Part shown: positions 19,350 through 29,004 of the stretch, piece by piece
How positions within the stretch are numbered: position 1 is the first letter of the stretch
Layout: each line of letters starts with the position of its first letter
NCBI GenBank assembly: GCA_015058045.1
Contig: SVDC01000003.1
Coordinates: forward strand, 1-64,000
Length of the DNA stretch: 64,000 nt
Source: Cellulosilyticum sp.
Lineage (GTDB): Bacteria; Bacillota; Clostridia; Lachnospirales; Cellulosilyticaceae
Direction: 5' to 3'
Notes under the pieces: generated by a model
The model's database searches: none
What the model was told of the DNA's origin: nothing
Seen by the model: the letters and a program-made list of their open reading frames with translations, nothing else
Translations under genes and position numbers: made by a program

Positions 19350-20957
19350 TTATAATGTAGATTCTTTATCACTTACAATAAACTCTATAAAGTAAGGTGC
19401 ATCCTCACTAAGCGCTTCTTTTAATACTGCTTCTACATCCTCACCATTATCTACTCGCTTGGTTCTTATACCGTAAGCTGCTACAAGTTGGGTGAAATTT
19501 GGATTGCCATTTAATGCAACGCCATGTTCCTTTAAATCTACTTTCCTTTGTAATTCTCTTACCATTCCTAGGCCACTGTTATTAAATAGAATAATTAAAG
19601 GATGAACTTGCTCTTGAACTAAAGTCCCTAATTCAAATAAGCTCATCTGGAAGCTTCCATCTCCCATGATGCTGACTACTTTTTTCTGCTTATTACCTAT
19701 AGCTGCACCAATAGCTGCTGGTAATGAATAGCCCATGGTACCAAAACCGCCTGAACAAATTAACTTTCTCTCCGCTTTCAGCTCCATATTTCTAATTGTC
19801 CAAAATTGATTTTGGCCTACATCTGCTACCATTATGGCATCATCATTTAAAAGCTCTGATAGTTTTCTTACAACTAATTTAGGATTTACAGTCCCTTCAG
19901 GATGGACTTCTACTTTTTCCTTCTTATGCTTATTAATTTGCTCTCTCCAGTCATCTGTATCAAGTTTTGTAATGAGTGGAATCATTTCTTCTAATACCCT
20001 TTTTGCATCACCAACAACTGGGATCGTTGCTGATGTAATCTTTCCAATTTCTGCAGGGTCTACATCTATATGTATAATATTGGCATTTTCATCTAAAATT
20101 CCTACGTTCGCTACTGCGCGGTCTGCAATACGTGCTCCAATAAATAAAATAGTATCTGCATTTTTTAGTGCCCAGTTAGAATGTGCATAGCCATGACTTC
20201 CTATCATCCCTTCATTATAAAAATGACAAGTAGGAAGTGCCCCTACCCCCATTAATGTATGCACCATTGGAATATGAGAGGTTTCAATAAAGCTTCTTAA
20301 TTCTTCTTCTGCTTTTGCTAAAACCACCCCTCCTCCCACACATACAAGAGGACGCTGACTATTTTTTAGTAATTTAATAGCTTTTTTAATTTGTCCTATA
20401 TGTCCTTCAATAGTTGGTTTATAGCCTCTAATCTCCACTTTCTTAGCAGGCGTATACTCAATTTGTTTGGCTTGATAATCCATAGGGATATCAATAAGTA
20501 CTGGCCCTGGTCTTCCTGTTTTAGCAATATAAAATGCCTCTCTTACAATACGTGGAAATTCTTTTGGGTCTTTAATTAAGTAACTATGTTTGATAAAAGG
20601 CTCTGTGGCACCCGTAATATCTACTTCTTGAAATACATCTCTTCCAATTAAATTAGATTTTACTTGACCAGTAAAGATAACAATCGGAATGGAATCCATA
20701 TAGGCTGTTGCAATACCTGTAATAAGATTGGTTGCTCCAGGCCCTGATGTTGCTAAGCATACTCCTACTTTTCCAGTTGTTCTTGCATAGCCACTGGCAC
20801 AGTGAACAGCTGCTTGCTCCTGTCGCACTAGCACATGATGAATAGATGATGCTCTTAGTGATTCATAAATATCAATTACAGCTGCACCAGGATATCCAAA
20901 AATTGTATCCACTTGCTCCTCTTGCAAGCATCGGATCATTACATCAGACAATTTCAT
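19350..20957 (-). CDS. ilvB: Acetolactate synthase large subunit (proximal copy)
   Basis: This is a full-length (535) ThDP-dependent acetolactate synthase with FGYPGAAVID, the catalytic VRQEQAAVH segment and the ThDP motif GDGSFQMSLFEL...NNSG. It is the first gene behind the T-box leader and the direct neighbour of ilvN, so it is likely the regulated biosynthetic form. It differs throughout from the distal ilvB at 10175-11839 and is not a recent duplicate. The ATG follows AAAGGGGGATT. Confidence 0.94.
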   Translation of the reverse strand: MKLSDVMIRCLQEEQVDTIFGYPGAAVIDIYESLRASSIHHVLVRQEQAAVHCASGYARTTGKVGVCLATSGPGATNLITGIATAYMDSIPIVIFTGQVKSNLIGRDVFQEVDITGATEPFIKHSYLIKDPKEFPRIVREAFYIAKTGRPGPVLIDIPMDYQAKQIEYTPAKKVEIRGYKPTIEGHIGQIKKAIKLLKNSQRPLVCVGGGVVLAKAEEELRSFIETSHIPMVHTLMGVGALPTCHFYNEGMIGSHGYAHSNWALKNADTILFIGARIADRAVANVGILDENANIIHIDVDPAEIGKITSATIPVVGDAKRVLEEMIPLITKLDTDDWREQINKHKKEKVEVHPEGTVNPKLVVRKLSELLNDDAIMVADVGQNQFWTIRNMELKAERKLICSGGFGTMGYSLPAAIGAAIGNKQKKVVSIMGDGSFQMSLFELGTLVQEQVHPLIILFNNSGLGMVRELQRKVDLKEHGVALNGNPNFTQLVAAYGIRTKRVDNGEDVEAVLKEALSEDAPYFIEFIVSDKESTL

Positions 20958-21011
20958 GTAGAATCCCCCTTTTCAATATGTTCATTATACTTTGAACTTA
21001 TTTTTTGATAT

Positions 21012-21290
21012 AAAAAAACCTCATCCCGTTAACGGGACGAGGAATATTCCACGTGTTACCACCCATCTTGCTAAATTTACACAAATGTAAATTTAACCAC
21101 TCGCTAGGTTCTATCAAACCCTTGCCTATAACGGGGCTTCCGGATATTTCCTACGTAGTCATAAGGTGACCGTTCAGAAATTCTGCTCTAGAGCGAGCCG
21201 CTTTTGACCACAATGTTAGTTCTCAGCACCACTAACTCTCTGAAATTGCTACCGCAAAAGCTCTTCTCCTTCACTGCATTTTTTAATCAT
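21012..21290 (-). ncRNA. T-box leader of the ilv-leu operon
   Basis: The minus-strand RNA has an AGAGAG motif with a GTTAGT/ACTAAC capped stem, as in T-box Stem I. It also has an AT-rich hairpin (TAAATTTAC/GTAAATTTA) and the T-box-like TGGGTGGTAACACG. It ends in a terminator (21019-21042, CCTCGTCCCGTT/AACGGGATGAGG) followed by seven T. Uncharged tRNA would stabilise the antiterminator and let the operon be read. The specifier is not certain; a GTC (Val) triplet in CGGTCACC is one candidate by position. Confidence 0.88.
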
Positions 21291-21305
21291 TTTTAATTTA
21301 TTAGT

Positions 21306-21334
21306 ATTTTAACAACAATAATATCCAGTGTCAA
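21306..21334 (-). promoter_or_regulatory. Promoter of the T-box/ilv-leu operon
   Basis: TTGACA (21329-21334) and TAAAAT (21306-21311) on the minus strand are exactly 17 bases apart and sit just before the T-box leader. Confidence 0.85.
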
Positions 21335-21469
21335 CATTTATGTTCTAATTTTATATTTAATTTTACATTTTTCTGTCTATTCTAATTTGTATATAGTGTT
21401 ATTTTATTTAACAAATAACTATTTAGAACCTCTTTTTAATAAAAATAAACTTAAGATAATCAATATACA

Positions 21470-21519
21470 AAAAGACACCCCAAATATTAGGCTTCTTTCT
21501 AATATCTAGGGTGTCTTTT
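21470..21519 (-). terminator. Terminator of typA
   Basis: The stem AAAAGACACCC...GGGTGTCTTTT has an inner ATATTA/TAATAT helix and lies just after the typA stop, followed on the minus strand by a short T run. Confidence 0.8.
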
Positions 21520-21550
21520 ATTTATTTAATTTTATTATGCTTTATATCTA

Positions 21551-23362
21551 CTACTTTTTAGATGCTCTTCTTCTTTCACCTTCATCAAGGATCTTTTTAC
21601 GAAGTCTGATTGCATCTGGTGTTACTTCTACTAATTCATCATCTTCGATGAACTCTAAAGCTTCTTCAAGTGTGAAGATTCTTGGTGGTGATAAACGGAT
21701 TGCATCATCAGCACCTGATGAACGAGTATTTGTTAATTTTTTATTTTTACATGGGTTAACTGTCATATCTTCTTTACGGTTATTTTGACCAATAATCATA
21801 CCTGGATATACATCAGTACCTGGTTTTACGAATAATGTTCCACGATCTTCAAGTGAGTTAAGTGCATACCCCATTGTTGTACCTGATTCTTGAGCAATAA
21901 GGGCACCATTTCCTCTTCTTGGAAGTTCCCCTACATAATCTGTGTAACCTTCGATTCTTCTTACCATTGTAGCTTCACCTCTTGTATCAGTGATCAGCTC
22001 ACTTCTGAATCCAAGAAGGGCACGTGTTGTACAGTGGTATTCGATACGAATGTGACCATTTTCTGGTTCCATACTTTGCATCATACCTTTACGAAGGTTT
22101 AATTTATTAATAACTGTACCAGAGTATTCTTCTGGACATGAAATGATTACACATTCAACTGGCTCTTGAAGTGTACCATTTTCATCACGGTGCATAATAA
22201 CCTCTGGTTTAGATACACCAAGTTCGTATCCTTCACGTCTCATATTTTCAATAAGAACTGATAAGTGAAGTTCTCCACGACCAGATACTCTGTATCCATC
22301 TGTTGTGTCCATTGGTTCAACGCGAAGACCAACGTTGATTTCTGTTTCTTTTTCAAGACGGTCTTTAATATGTCTTGTTGTAACAAATTTACCACTTTGA
22401 CCTGCAAATGGTGAGTTGTTTACAAGGAAGTTCATAGAAAGTGTTGGTTCTTCAATTGTGATTGGTGTCATTGGGTCTACTTGACCTACTTCACCAACTG
22501 TTTCACCGATAGAAATATCTGGAACACCAGCGATTACAACGATATCGCCACTTGTTGCTTCTGGAACAGCAATTTGTTTAAGGCCTTCATATACCATTAC
22601 TTTACTGATTTTAGCATTTCTTGACTTACCATCATTGTCTACGATTTCTACAGTTTGTCCTTCTTTAACTTTACCTTTGTAAATACGTCCAATACCAAGA
22701 CGACCTACGAAGTTATCGTATGATAATGCACTGATTTGTAATTGAAGTGGTGCTTCATCATCTTTTGGATATTCTCCAACTTGTTTAACAATTGTTTCAA
22801 GAAGTGGAATGATGTCTTTACCTTCATCATCTAATTCATATTGCATAATCCCTTGTTTACCAATTCCGTAAAGGATTGGGAAGTCAAGTTGTTCATCGTT
22901 TGCTTGAAGATCAACGAATAAGTCAAATGTCATATCCACTACTTCTTCAGCTCTATGATTTGGTTTATCAATTTTATTAATAACTAAGATTGGTTTTAAA
23001 CCAAGTTCTAATGATTTTTGAAGAACGAAACGTGTTTGTGGCATTGGTCCTTCAATTGAGTCTACTAAAAGAATTACTGTATCTACAGTACGGATAACAC
23101 GTTCTACCTCTGATGAGAAGTCACTATGCCCTGGAGTATCTACAATGTTAATTTTGTAATCTCCATATTTAATAGAACAGTTTTTAGAATAAATTGTAAT
23201 ACCTCTTTCTCTTTCAAGGTCATTACTATCCATAATACAGTCTACATGTTCCTCATTAGCTCTAAAGACACCACTTTGATTTAAAAAGGCATCTACAAGT
23301 GTAGATTTACCAGCATCAACGTGGGCAATAACAGCTATATTTATAATTTTCATATCGCTCAT
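21551..23362 (-). CDS. typA: Ribosome-associated GTPase TypA/BipA
   Basis: TypA is an EF-G-like translational GTPase that binds the 70S ribosome, helps 50S assembly in the cold and affects stress responses. The G motifs are [18 protein letters not shown] and NKIDKP. EF-G-like domains and the BipA C-terminal domain follow, for 603 residues. I start at MSDMKIIN rather than the track's Met 16 codons upstream, because that codon abuts the -10 box of the predicted promoter and GGAAAGAGAG precedes 23362. Confidence 0.96.
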   Translation of the reverse strand: MSDMKIINIAVIAHVDAGKSTLVDAFLNQSGVFRANEEHVDCIMDSNDLERERGITIYSKNCSIKYGDYKINIVDTPGHSDFSSEVERVIRTVDTVILLVDSIEGPMPQTRFVLQKSLELGLKPILVINKIDKPNHRAEEVVDMTFDLFVDLQANDEQLDFPILYGIGKQGIMQYELDDEGKDIIPLLETIVKQVGEYPKDDEAPLQLQISALSYDNFVGRLGIGRIYKGKVKEGQTVEIVDNDGKSRNAKISKVMVYEGLKQIAVPEATSGDIVVIAGVPDISIGETVGEVGQVDPMTPITIEEPTLSMNFLVNNSPFAGQSGKFVTTRHIKDRLEKETEINVGLRVEPMDTTDGYRVSGRGELHLSVLIENMRREGYELGVSKPEVIMHRDENGTLQEPVECVIISCPEEYSGTVINKLNLRKGMMQSMEPENGHIRIEYHCTTRALLGFRSELITDTRGEATMVRRIEGYTDYVGELPRRGNGALIAQESGTTMGYALNSLEDRGTLFVKPGTDVYPGMIIGQNNRKEDMTVNPCKNKKLTNTRSSGADDAIRLSPPRIFTLEEALEFIEDDELVEVTPDAIRLRKKILDEGERRRASKK

Positions 23363-23400
23363 GTTTCGATCTCTCTTTCCGTAATTTATCACAATTAAGT

Positions 23401-23429
23401 ATTTTAACACATTTAATAGGAGGACTCAA
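23401..23429 (-). promoter_or_regulatory. Promoter of typA
   Basis: On the minus strand TTGAGT (23424-23429) and TAAAAT (23401-23406) have a 17-base spacer. Transcription would begin near 23394, which excludes the longer ORF start at 23410. Confidence 0.75.
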
Positions 23430-23706
23430 CATCTTATTATTTTTATATCTACTATTTATATAGTATGTGTTTTACATTTCTACTAAATACCTTTATCAAA
23501 TTGGTATCATTTCTCACATTTTTGTTCTTTATAGACATTTTCCTTTATTGATTATATCCTTATCTTTCCTATTATTTTTCTTTTTTATATGAAAACCTTC
23601 TATATTAATAGTTCCTTATATAATATGTATTAAAAATTTATTTTTTAATCTTTATTTTCAGTTTTTATGATAATATATAAACAATAAATAATCATAGGAG
23701 GCCTCT

Positions 23707-24537
23707 ATGGAACTTGAAATTTTGTACATATGCGAAAAAGAATACACTAAGCTCAATGAAAGTTTTACACAATCTGTGCTTCACACCCATGATCATCCTG
23801 AAATTTCTATTGTCTTTTCAGGAATGGCCCAATATTTTATCAACAATAAAACCTATACCCTGAAGGCAGGCGAACTCATTATTTTAGCTCCTGGTATTGT
23901 TCATAGTGTTACTATTCCCAAACAAAATCACTACAGAGATTTACATTTAGGTCTAAGTCACTTAGAGGGGCATCTTGCTGAATGCTGCACTCATTTTACA
24001 GATAACTTCCTAATTATTAATTTTACTGAAACTGAAAAATGTATCACAGAAATTTGCAATGCACTTGTCGAAGAATCTAATAAGCGACTACCAGATTATC
24101 AAATGATGCTTCAATCTCTTATCATGAGACTCCTTGTATGTTTATCTAGACGCCTAGATCATAGTAATACCTCTAAGATTCAGCATGTCTCTTCTCTTAT
24201 TTATCCTGATAAACGTGCTGTTGTTGAATGGATTACAGACTATATCCAGCAAAATTATATGAAAGAAATCTCACTAGAAATGTTTGCAAAAGATATGTAT
24301 TTGAGCCAGGTATATATTTCAAAAATATTTAAAGAGGAAACAGGACATTCTCCTATTCATTTTTTAATTCAAACCCGCCTGTCCATTGCTAAAAACTTGT
24401 TAGAAAACTATCCTATTCCTATCAAAGAAGTTTCTAGAAGGGTTGGTTATGAAGATGCTTATCATTTCAGTAAACTCTTTAAAAAATACTATGGTTATCC
24501 ACCTTCTGAAGTTAAAAAGTCTCCTCATAAGGCATAA
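23707..24537 (+). CDS. AraC-family transcriptional regulator with cupin sensor domain
   Basis: This one-component regulator has an N-terminal cupin (residues about 10-90, with HTHDHPEISIV and the GELIILAPGIVHSV turn) expected to bind a sugar or other small ligand. The C-terminal double helix-turn-helix runs from about 175-270 and has SQVYISKIFKEETG and GYEDAYHFSKLFKKYYG. The ATG follows AGGAGG. It stands alone, divergent from typA and ending in a shared terminator with the ferredoxin gene. No target gene is adjacent, so its ligand and regulon are unknown. Confidence 0.9.
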   Translation: MELEILYICEKEYTKLNESFTQSVLHTHDHPEISIVFSGMAQYFINNKTYTLKAGELIILAPGIVHSVTIPKQNHYRDLHLGLSHLEGHLAECCTHFTDNFLIINFTETEKCITEICNALVEESNKRLPDYQMMLQSLIMRLLVCLSRRLDHSNTSKIQHVSSLIYPDKRAVVEWITDYIQQNYMKEISLEMFAKDMYLSQVYISKIFKEETGHSPIHFLIQTRLSIAKNLLENYPIPIKEVSRRVGYEDAYHFSKLFKKYYGYPPSEVKKSPHKA

Positions 24538-24568
24538 AAAAAACAGGCTCTTTATAAGCCTGTTTTTT
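24538..24568. terminator. Bidirectional terminator between the AraC gene and ferredoxin
   Basis: AAAAAACAGGCT/AGCCTGTTTTTT with a 7-base loop serves both convergent genes. Confidence 0.85.
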
Positions 24569-24583
24569 CACAATCTATTATGA

Positions 24584-24757
24584 TTAATTTTCTGGATTTG
24601 GTGCACCTACTGGACATACAGCTTGACATGTACCACAATCAATACATTGATCTCCATCGATTACATGTTTGCTATCCCCTTCAGAAATACATCCAATTGG
24701 GCAATCAGCAGCGCAAGCACCACAGTTAATACAATCATCATTAATTATGTATGCCAT
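24584..24757 (-). CDS. 2[4Fe-4S] ferredoxin
   Basis: This small electron carrier of 57 residues has two classic cluster motifs, CINCGACAADCP and CIDCGTCQAVCP, as in clostridial ferredoxins that serve pyruvate:ferredoxin oxidoreductase and hydrogenase. The start is MAYIINDDC, with GGAGGG seven bases upstream. The track's start codon is part of that ribosome site. It is monocistronic. Confidence 0.94.
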   Translation of the reverse strand: MAYIINDDCINCGACAADCPIGCISEGDSKHVIDGDQCIDCGTCQAVCPVGAPNPEN

Positions 24758-24995
24758 TATACTTCCCTCCATTTACATTACATATTTTTACTTCACAATT
24801 AATGATACTATCATTAATTTTACCTGTCAAGAAAGTTACCTGTAAGTAACCCTTTTCTTTTTTACTATGCCCTCAACTAACTCTGTAGTGGACTTTCTCA
24901 TGAAATTTTAATCTTCACCTCACTTTGTCCTCATCAACTTCTATAGACTTTATGCTATACTATATACTATAAATTATTGATAAAGGAGTTATGCT

Positions 24996-25214
24996 ATGCT
25001 AAGTGCCCTATTTCATCTTATTTTATTGCCTTTTAAGCTCATATGGACGCTTGTGGGACTTGTATTTTCTTTATTAGGCAACCTTATGACGGCAGGAATC
25101 GGATTAATCCTACTCCTAGTAGGTATTATCCTTTGTTTCACTATTATTGCATTACCACTTGGTGTTATTTTTATCATCTTTGGTATCTTACTTTGTCTAA
25201 AAGGAATTTTTTAG
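24996..25214 (+). CDS. Small hydrophobic membrane protein
   Basis: The product is 72 residues, nearly all hydrophobic, with two or three likely membrane helices split by short G/P turns and a KGIF end. A good ribosome site (AAAGGAG) precedes the ATG and a strong terminator follows the gene, so it is probably real. I do not recognise the family; glycine-patterned helices suggest a small inner-membrane protein. No function can be assigned. Confidence 0.7.
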   Translation: MLSALFHLILLPFKLIWTLVGLVFSLLGNLMTAGIGLILLLVGIILCFTIIALPLGVIFIIFGILLCLKGIF

Positions 25215-25248
25215 ATGCTAGTTGCTCTTTAATTCATCCCATGCAATA

Positions 25249-25290
25249 AAGCCCCTCTAAAAGTAATAAACGCTACTTTTAGAGGGGCTT
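25249..25290 (+). terminator. Terminator after the small membrane protein gene
   Basis: AAGCCCCTCTAAAAGTA and its complement form a 17-bp stem. The following CTTC is a weak T-tract, so it may also act for the convergent gene. Confidence 0.7.
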
Positions 25291-25367
25291 CTTCATAACT
25301 ATATTTCGTTTCTGCATGGGGCCTTTTCTATTTTTCCACTATCTTCTTCCGCCATGCAATACTCAAC

Positions 25368-26510
25368 TTATTCTTTTTTATCTTTAACTTCATTCAATAC
25401 ATTGATTTTTTCATTAAGATAATTCATACTTTCTTTAACATCTGTTAGTGTATCTAACATTTGTTCTTCTAAATGTTTAATTTCTTTTGCTATAATAGAA
25501 ATTTCATCTTCACCTTCTAATAACTCATGGGGTACTGAATCCTGAAATTCATTTTCTATGCTATCTTCTAAATAATGAGCAATATGCAACATACGTTTAG
25601 CAACAGATGTTGCAATAATATATATAAGTAATATTCCAATAACAATAGCCAGAATAATCCCTATTAGTATATCCCTTTTAAAGTTTATTAAATCAAGTTC
25701 TTTTTGTCCTTTATGACTTACGACACCTAAAATCCATCCATTCTCACTAACAAGTCCATAATGTAAATCAGATAACACGTGGGTATAAGGATTCTCTATC
25801 TCCAAACAATATTCCTCCCCAAATTGTAGATTCTCCCCAAAAAGGACATCTACGTCGGAATCATTTTCAATCCCACCACTTTCTTTGATTTGCATTTCTT
25901 CAACCACACTGTAGAAAACTTGTCCATCTTCATTGGCCAAAAAGTAAATCTTCCCATCACTTAAATTTTTAATATCCTCAAAAACATCTCTTATTTTGTA
26001 TATACCAACTATAATTGCTTGTACTTGATCTAGTTCATCTCTAATGGATTTCCCAAAGATCATGTACTCTTCATCTTTATAGTTAACAAGTTCTAATTTT
26101 CCCTCCAATGTTTCTATTAGCTCCTCATTAGGATCCCATTGGAATGTCAAACCATTTATACTTCTCCCTTGACCATTAACATCTAAAAGCATCATGTCTT
26201 GAAAATATGTGTTATACCTTCTTATTAAGTCAACTCGCTCTTCTAATCCCAACTTATCATTTGAGATATTATCTATTCGCGCAATGTTGCCTAAAGTTGT
26301 TTCTATACTAGAAACCAGTAACCTAACGTGATTAATGGATGCATTTGTAATAATTTCCGACTTATCTTGTTCCTTAGTATCTATCATATTAGTATAAATA
26401 CATAGAACCAATACATAATAGAATACGCATACACCCACTAAAATAGCGCCAAAGTCCATAATAAGCCTATACTTAACACTCTTTTTTCTTCTGTTTAATA
26501 TCTTTAGCAT
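25368..26510 (-). CDS. Membrane sensor-like protein, Cache-type domain, no output domain
   Basis: The layout is an N-terminal membrane helix (about residues 15-38), an extracytoplasmic region of about 220 residues resembling a Cache ligand-binding domain, and a second helix (ILIGIILAIVIGILLIYIIA). A HAMP-like linker and a coiled coil ending at DKKE follow. Chemoreceptors and sensor kinases of this layout normally continue into a signalling or kinase domain; here the protein stops. I start at the third codon of the track ORF, since GGAG is seven bases upstream. It resembles the protein at 46965-48248. It may work through a partner or as a heterodimer. Confidence 0.7.
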   Translation of the reverse strand: MLKILNRRKKSVKYRLIMDFGAILVGVCVFYYVLVLCIYTNMIDTKEQDKSEIITNASINHVRLLVSSIETTLGNIARIDNISNDKLGLEERVDLIRRYNTYFQDMMLLDVNGQGRSINGLTFQWDPNEELIETLEGKLELVNYKDEEYMIFGKSIRDELDQVQAIIVGIYKIRDVFEDIKNLSDGKIYFLANEDGQVFYSVVEEMQIKESGGIENDSDVDVLFGENLQFGEEYCLEIENPYTHVLSDLHYGLVSENGWILGVVSHKGQKELDLINFKRDILIGIILAIVIGILLIYIIATSVAKRMLHIAHYLEDSIENEFQDSVPHELLEGEDEISIIAKEIKHLEEQMLDTLTDVKESMNYLNEKINVLNEVKDKKE

Positions 26511-26615
26511 ATACATACTCCGTCTTTCTATTGTCTCATCAATATACTATCACAAAGTATGTTCACTTTCCATATTTTACATATTTTTTCACATTGCAGC
26601 ATAATTATTTATTCT

Positions 26616-28775
26616 TTATATAAACTCCATTCTCCAAGTAAAATAACCTGTTTGCTCATTTTTTTCATAAAATAAATAGGCTGCAAAGGTCGTTCCTTTT
26701 TTACTCTTAAGATTCTTAAATCCTACTTTTCCATTCTTAAGTAAAAGTTCTACCATTGGTCTTGTAACTTCCTTCCCCAGTGCTGCAATATACTTATCCC
26801 CTTTCCAAATTGTATACTTACAACCACTTTTCCAGTTACTACACCCAAAGGCACGTTCTGTTTCAATAATGTCATGACCACAAAGTGGACATTTACCTAC
26901 ACTCTCTTTTGAAAAGGTTGGTCTTCCAAAGCCACTTGAATCTTCTTTTATGGTCCCTACTGCTTCAGAGGTAAAATCCTTAATCATATTAAGGAACGTA
27001 TCCTTTTGGAACTTTCCTCTTTCTATATCAGATAAAGTTTTTTCTAGACGCCCTGTATATTCTAAGTCAAATAGTTCTTTAACGGGGAAATGCTCAACTA
27101 GGCTTTTTCCTAACTCTGTACAAGTTAAACTCTTCCCTTTAGCCATAATATAGCCTGTATCTTTCAGCTTCTTAATAGTCTCTGCTCTTGTAGCTGGTGT
27201 ACCAATACTAAAACCACTTAAAATAGATGCCATCATTTCCTCTGAATCTTCTTCCCCCTTAAAGGCTTTTCCACAAGTCTCCATAATTTTTAACAAGGTC
27301 TTTTCTGTATGCAGCTTTGGTGGTTTTCTTGTAACTGCATTAATACTGCTTTTTGCCAAAGCAACTTGTTCGTTTTGTACAACATAAGGAAGTACTGTAT
27401 CCTTACTATCTGGCTTCTCGATGACTTGCCATCCTTCTACAAGCTGTACTTTTCCTTTTGCAATAAAATCCCCTTTTACTTCTGGCTCTTCTATTTTAAC
27501 TGTAAGCTTTGTTTCTTCAAATTCTGCTATCGGTAAAAACTGCATTAAAAAACGATTTTTAATGGCCTCATAAACAATATTTTCATCTGCTGTTAGTCCT
27601 TTTGGCTTCATATAAGTTGGACAGATGGCACTATGGCTTTCTACCTTAGCATTATCAAAAATACGTTTATGCGTAGCAAATTTTAGCTGATTCTCATAAG
27701 GCAAACCAACCTTTAAAGTATCTAATACTTTCTTGGTACGATCCTTTAAACTTTCCTCTAAGGCCATACTTCCTGTTCTTGGGTAAGTAATATATTTCTT
27801 TTCATAAAGAGATTGTGCAACCTTTAAGACTTTATCTGAAGTCCATCCCTTATATTTACTAGTAACATACCCTTGTAAATTAGATAAGTTAAATAAGAGT
27901 GGTGCATATTCTTTTTTCTGCTCCACTTGCTTCTCTATAACTTTTCCAGACTTCCCTTTAATTAATCCTTGAATTTTTTCTAGTACAGCCTTATCTTCAA
28001 ACTTCTCATTAGGCTTATCTTCTTCATTCTTTTCATAATAAGTGGTCTCAAAAAACTCCCCTTTTTCTGTCTTAAAATGAGCTAGTAATTTATGATAAGT
28101 AGAACTTTGGAATTCAGCGATTTCTTTATCTCTATCATAAACAATCTTTAAGGTAGGCAGTAAGACACGCCCTATATTTAAAAGTCTTTTTTCACCTGTT
28201 CCATATTTTACAGTGGCTGCTGAAGTTAAATTAATCCCAATAATCCAATCTGCCCATTGTCTACCCATTCCTGCGTCTTGTAAAGACTGCATCTCTTCAT
28301 TAGGTTTTAAACGTTCCATTCCTTTTTTAACTTCTTCTGGTGTCCATTCATTTAATAAAATACGATAAATAGGTTTGCCTTGCCTTAAATAAAGAAAAAT
28401 TTCATCCGCAATGACCTGTCCTTCACGATCATAGTCTGTTGCCGAAATGATGCCATCTACATCTTCTCTCCCTATAAGTGTCTTGATAATTTGTATCTGT
28501 TTCTGTGCTCCAGGATCTACAGCTGCTTTATTCTTAGAGTCTGATTTTACCTTATACTTAAATGTCTCTGGAATAAAAGGGAATTTCTCGAGCTCCCATT
28601 TCTTCATGCGCTCATCATAATCTTTTGCATCATACAACTGAAGTAAATGCCCAAAAGCCCAGGTAATTAAATATTGCTCTCCTTCAAAATATCCATCTTT
28701 TCTGATTTTAATATTAAATGCGTCCGCAATATTTTTGGCTACTGAAGGTTTTTCTGCAATAACGACTTTCTTCAT
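26616..28775 (-). CDS. topB: DNA topoisomerase III
   Basis: This type IA topoisomerase passes single strands and decatenates DNA. The TOPRIM start is KKVVIAEKPSVAKNIADAF, with acidic motif SATDYDREGQ. The active-site Tyr lies in YITYPRTGS near residue 320, where the more usual form is YPRTDS. A single C-terminal zinc ribbon, CPLCGHDI...CSNWKSGC, is present. The length (719) is standard. The ATG follows GGAGGG. It is monocistronic. Mobile-element topoisomerases of this type exist, but nothing mobile was seen nearby. Confidence 0.93.
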   Translation of the reverse strand: MKKVVIAEKPSVAKNIADAFNIKIRKDGYFEGEQYLITWAFGHLLQLYDAKDYDERMKKWELEKFPFIPETFKYKVKSDSKNKAAVDPGAQKQIQIIKTLIGREDVDGIISATDYDREGQVIADEIFLYLRQGKPIYRILLNEWTPEEVKKGMERLKPNEEMQSLQDAGMGRQWADWIIGINLTSAATVKYGTGEKRLLNIGRVLLPTLKIVYDRDKEIAEFQSSTYHKLLAHFKTEKGEFFETTYYEKNEEDKPNEKFEDKAVLEKIQGLIKGKSGKVIEKQVEQKKEYAPLLFNLSNLQGYVTSKYKGWTSDKVLKVAQSLYEKKYITYPRTGSMALEESLKDRTKKVLDTLKVGLPYENQLKFATHKRIFDNAKVESHSAICPTYMKPKGLTADENIVYEAIKNRFLMQFLPIAEFEETKLTVKIEEPEVKGDFIAKGKVQLVEGWQVIEKPDSKDTVLPYVVQNEQVALAKSSINAVTRKPPKLHTEKTLLKIMETCGKAFKGEEDSEEMMASILSGFSIGTPATRAETIKKLKDTGYIMAKGKSLTCTELGKSLVEHFPVKELFDLEYTGRLEKTLSDIERGKFQKDTFLNMIKDFTSEAVGTIKEDSSGFGRPTFSKESVGKCPLCGHDIIETERAFGCSNWKSGCKYTIWKGDKYIAALGKEVTRPMVELLLKNGKVGFKNLKSKKGTTFAAYLFYEKNEQTGYFTWRMEFI

Positions 28776-28954
28776 CCACTGTCCCTCCTACTTCCCTTTC
28801 ATTCTTTTTAGGATCTTCTAGTACCTATACTCATTCATTGATTCTGCTCTTAATACAATACCTATGAATCACGAAATAAAACAGACACAACGCCTTTCAT
28901 TGTGTCTGTAGCTATTGTCCTATTTTTTTTTATATTATAGCATAAATACCCAAA

Positions 28955-28999
28955 AAAATATACAGGTAGGTTACGCCAAGTAACACCCCTGTATATTTT
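28955..28999 (-). terminator. Terminator of the 120-residue membrane protein gene
   Basis: A 12-bp outer stem AAAATATACAGG/CCTGTATATTTT with an inner GTTAC/GTAAC helix is followed on the minus strand by TTTTTTT. It lies right after the stop codon. Confidence 0.88.
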
Positions 29000-29004
29000 A
29001 TGAA

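Noticed and set aside
23363-23410. Longer N-terminus for TypA as given in the ORF track
   Set aside because: Its start codon lies upstream of the predicted transcription start, directly against the -10 box.
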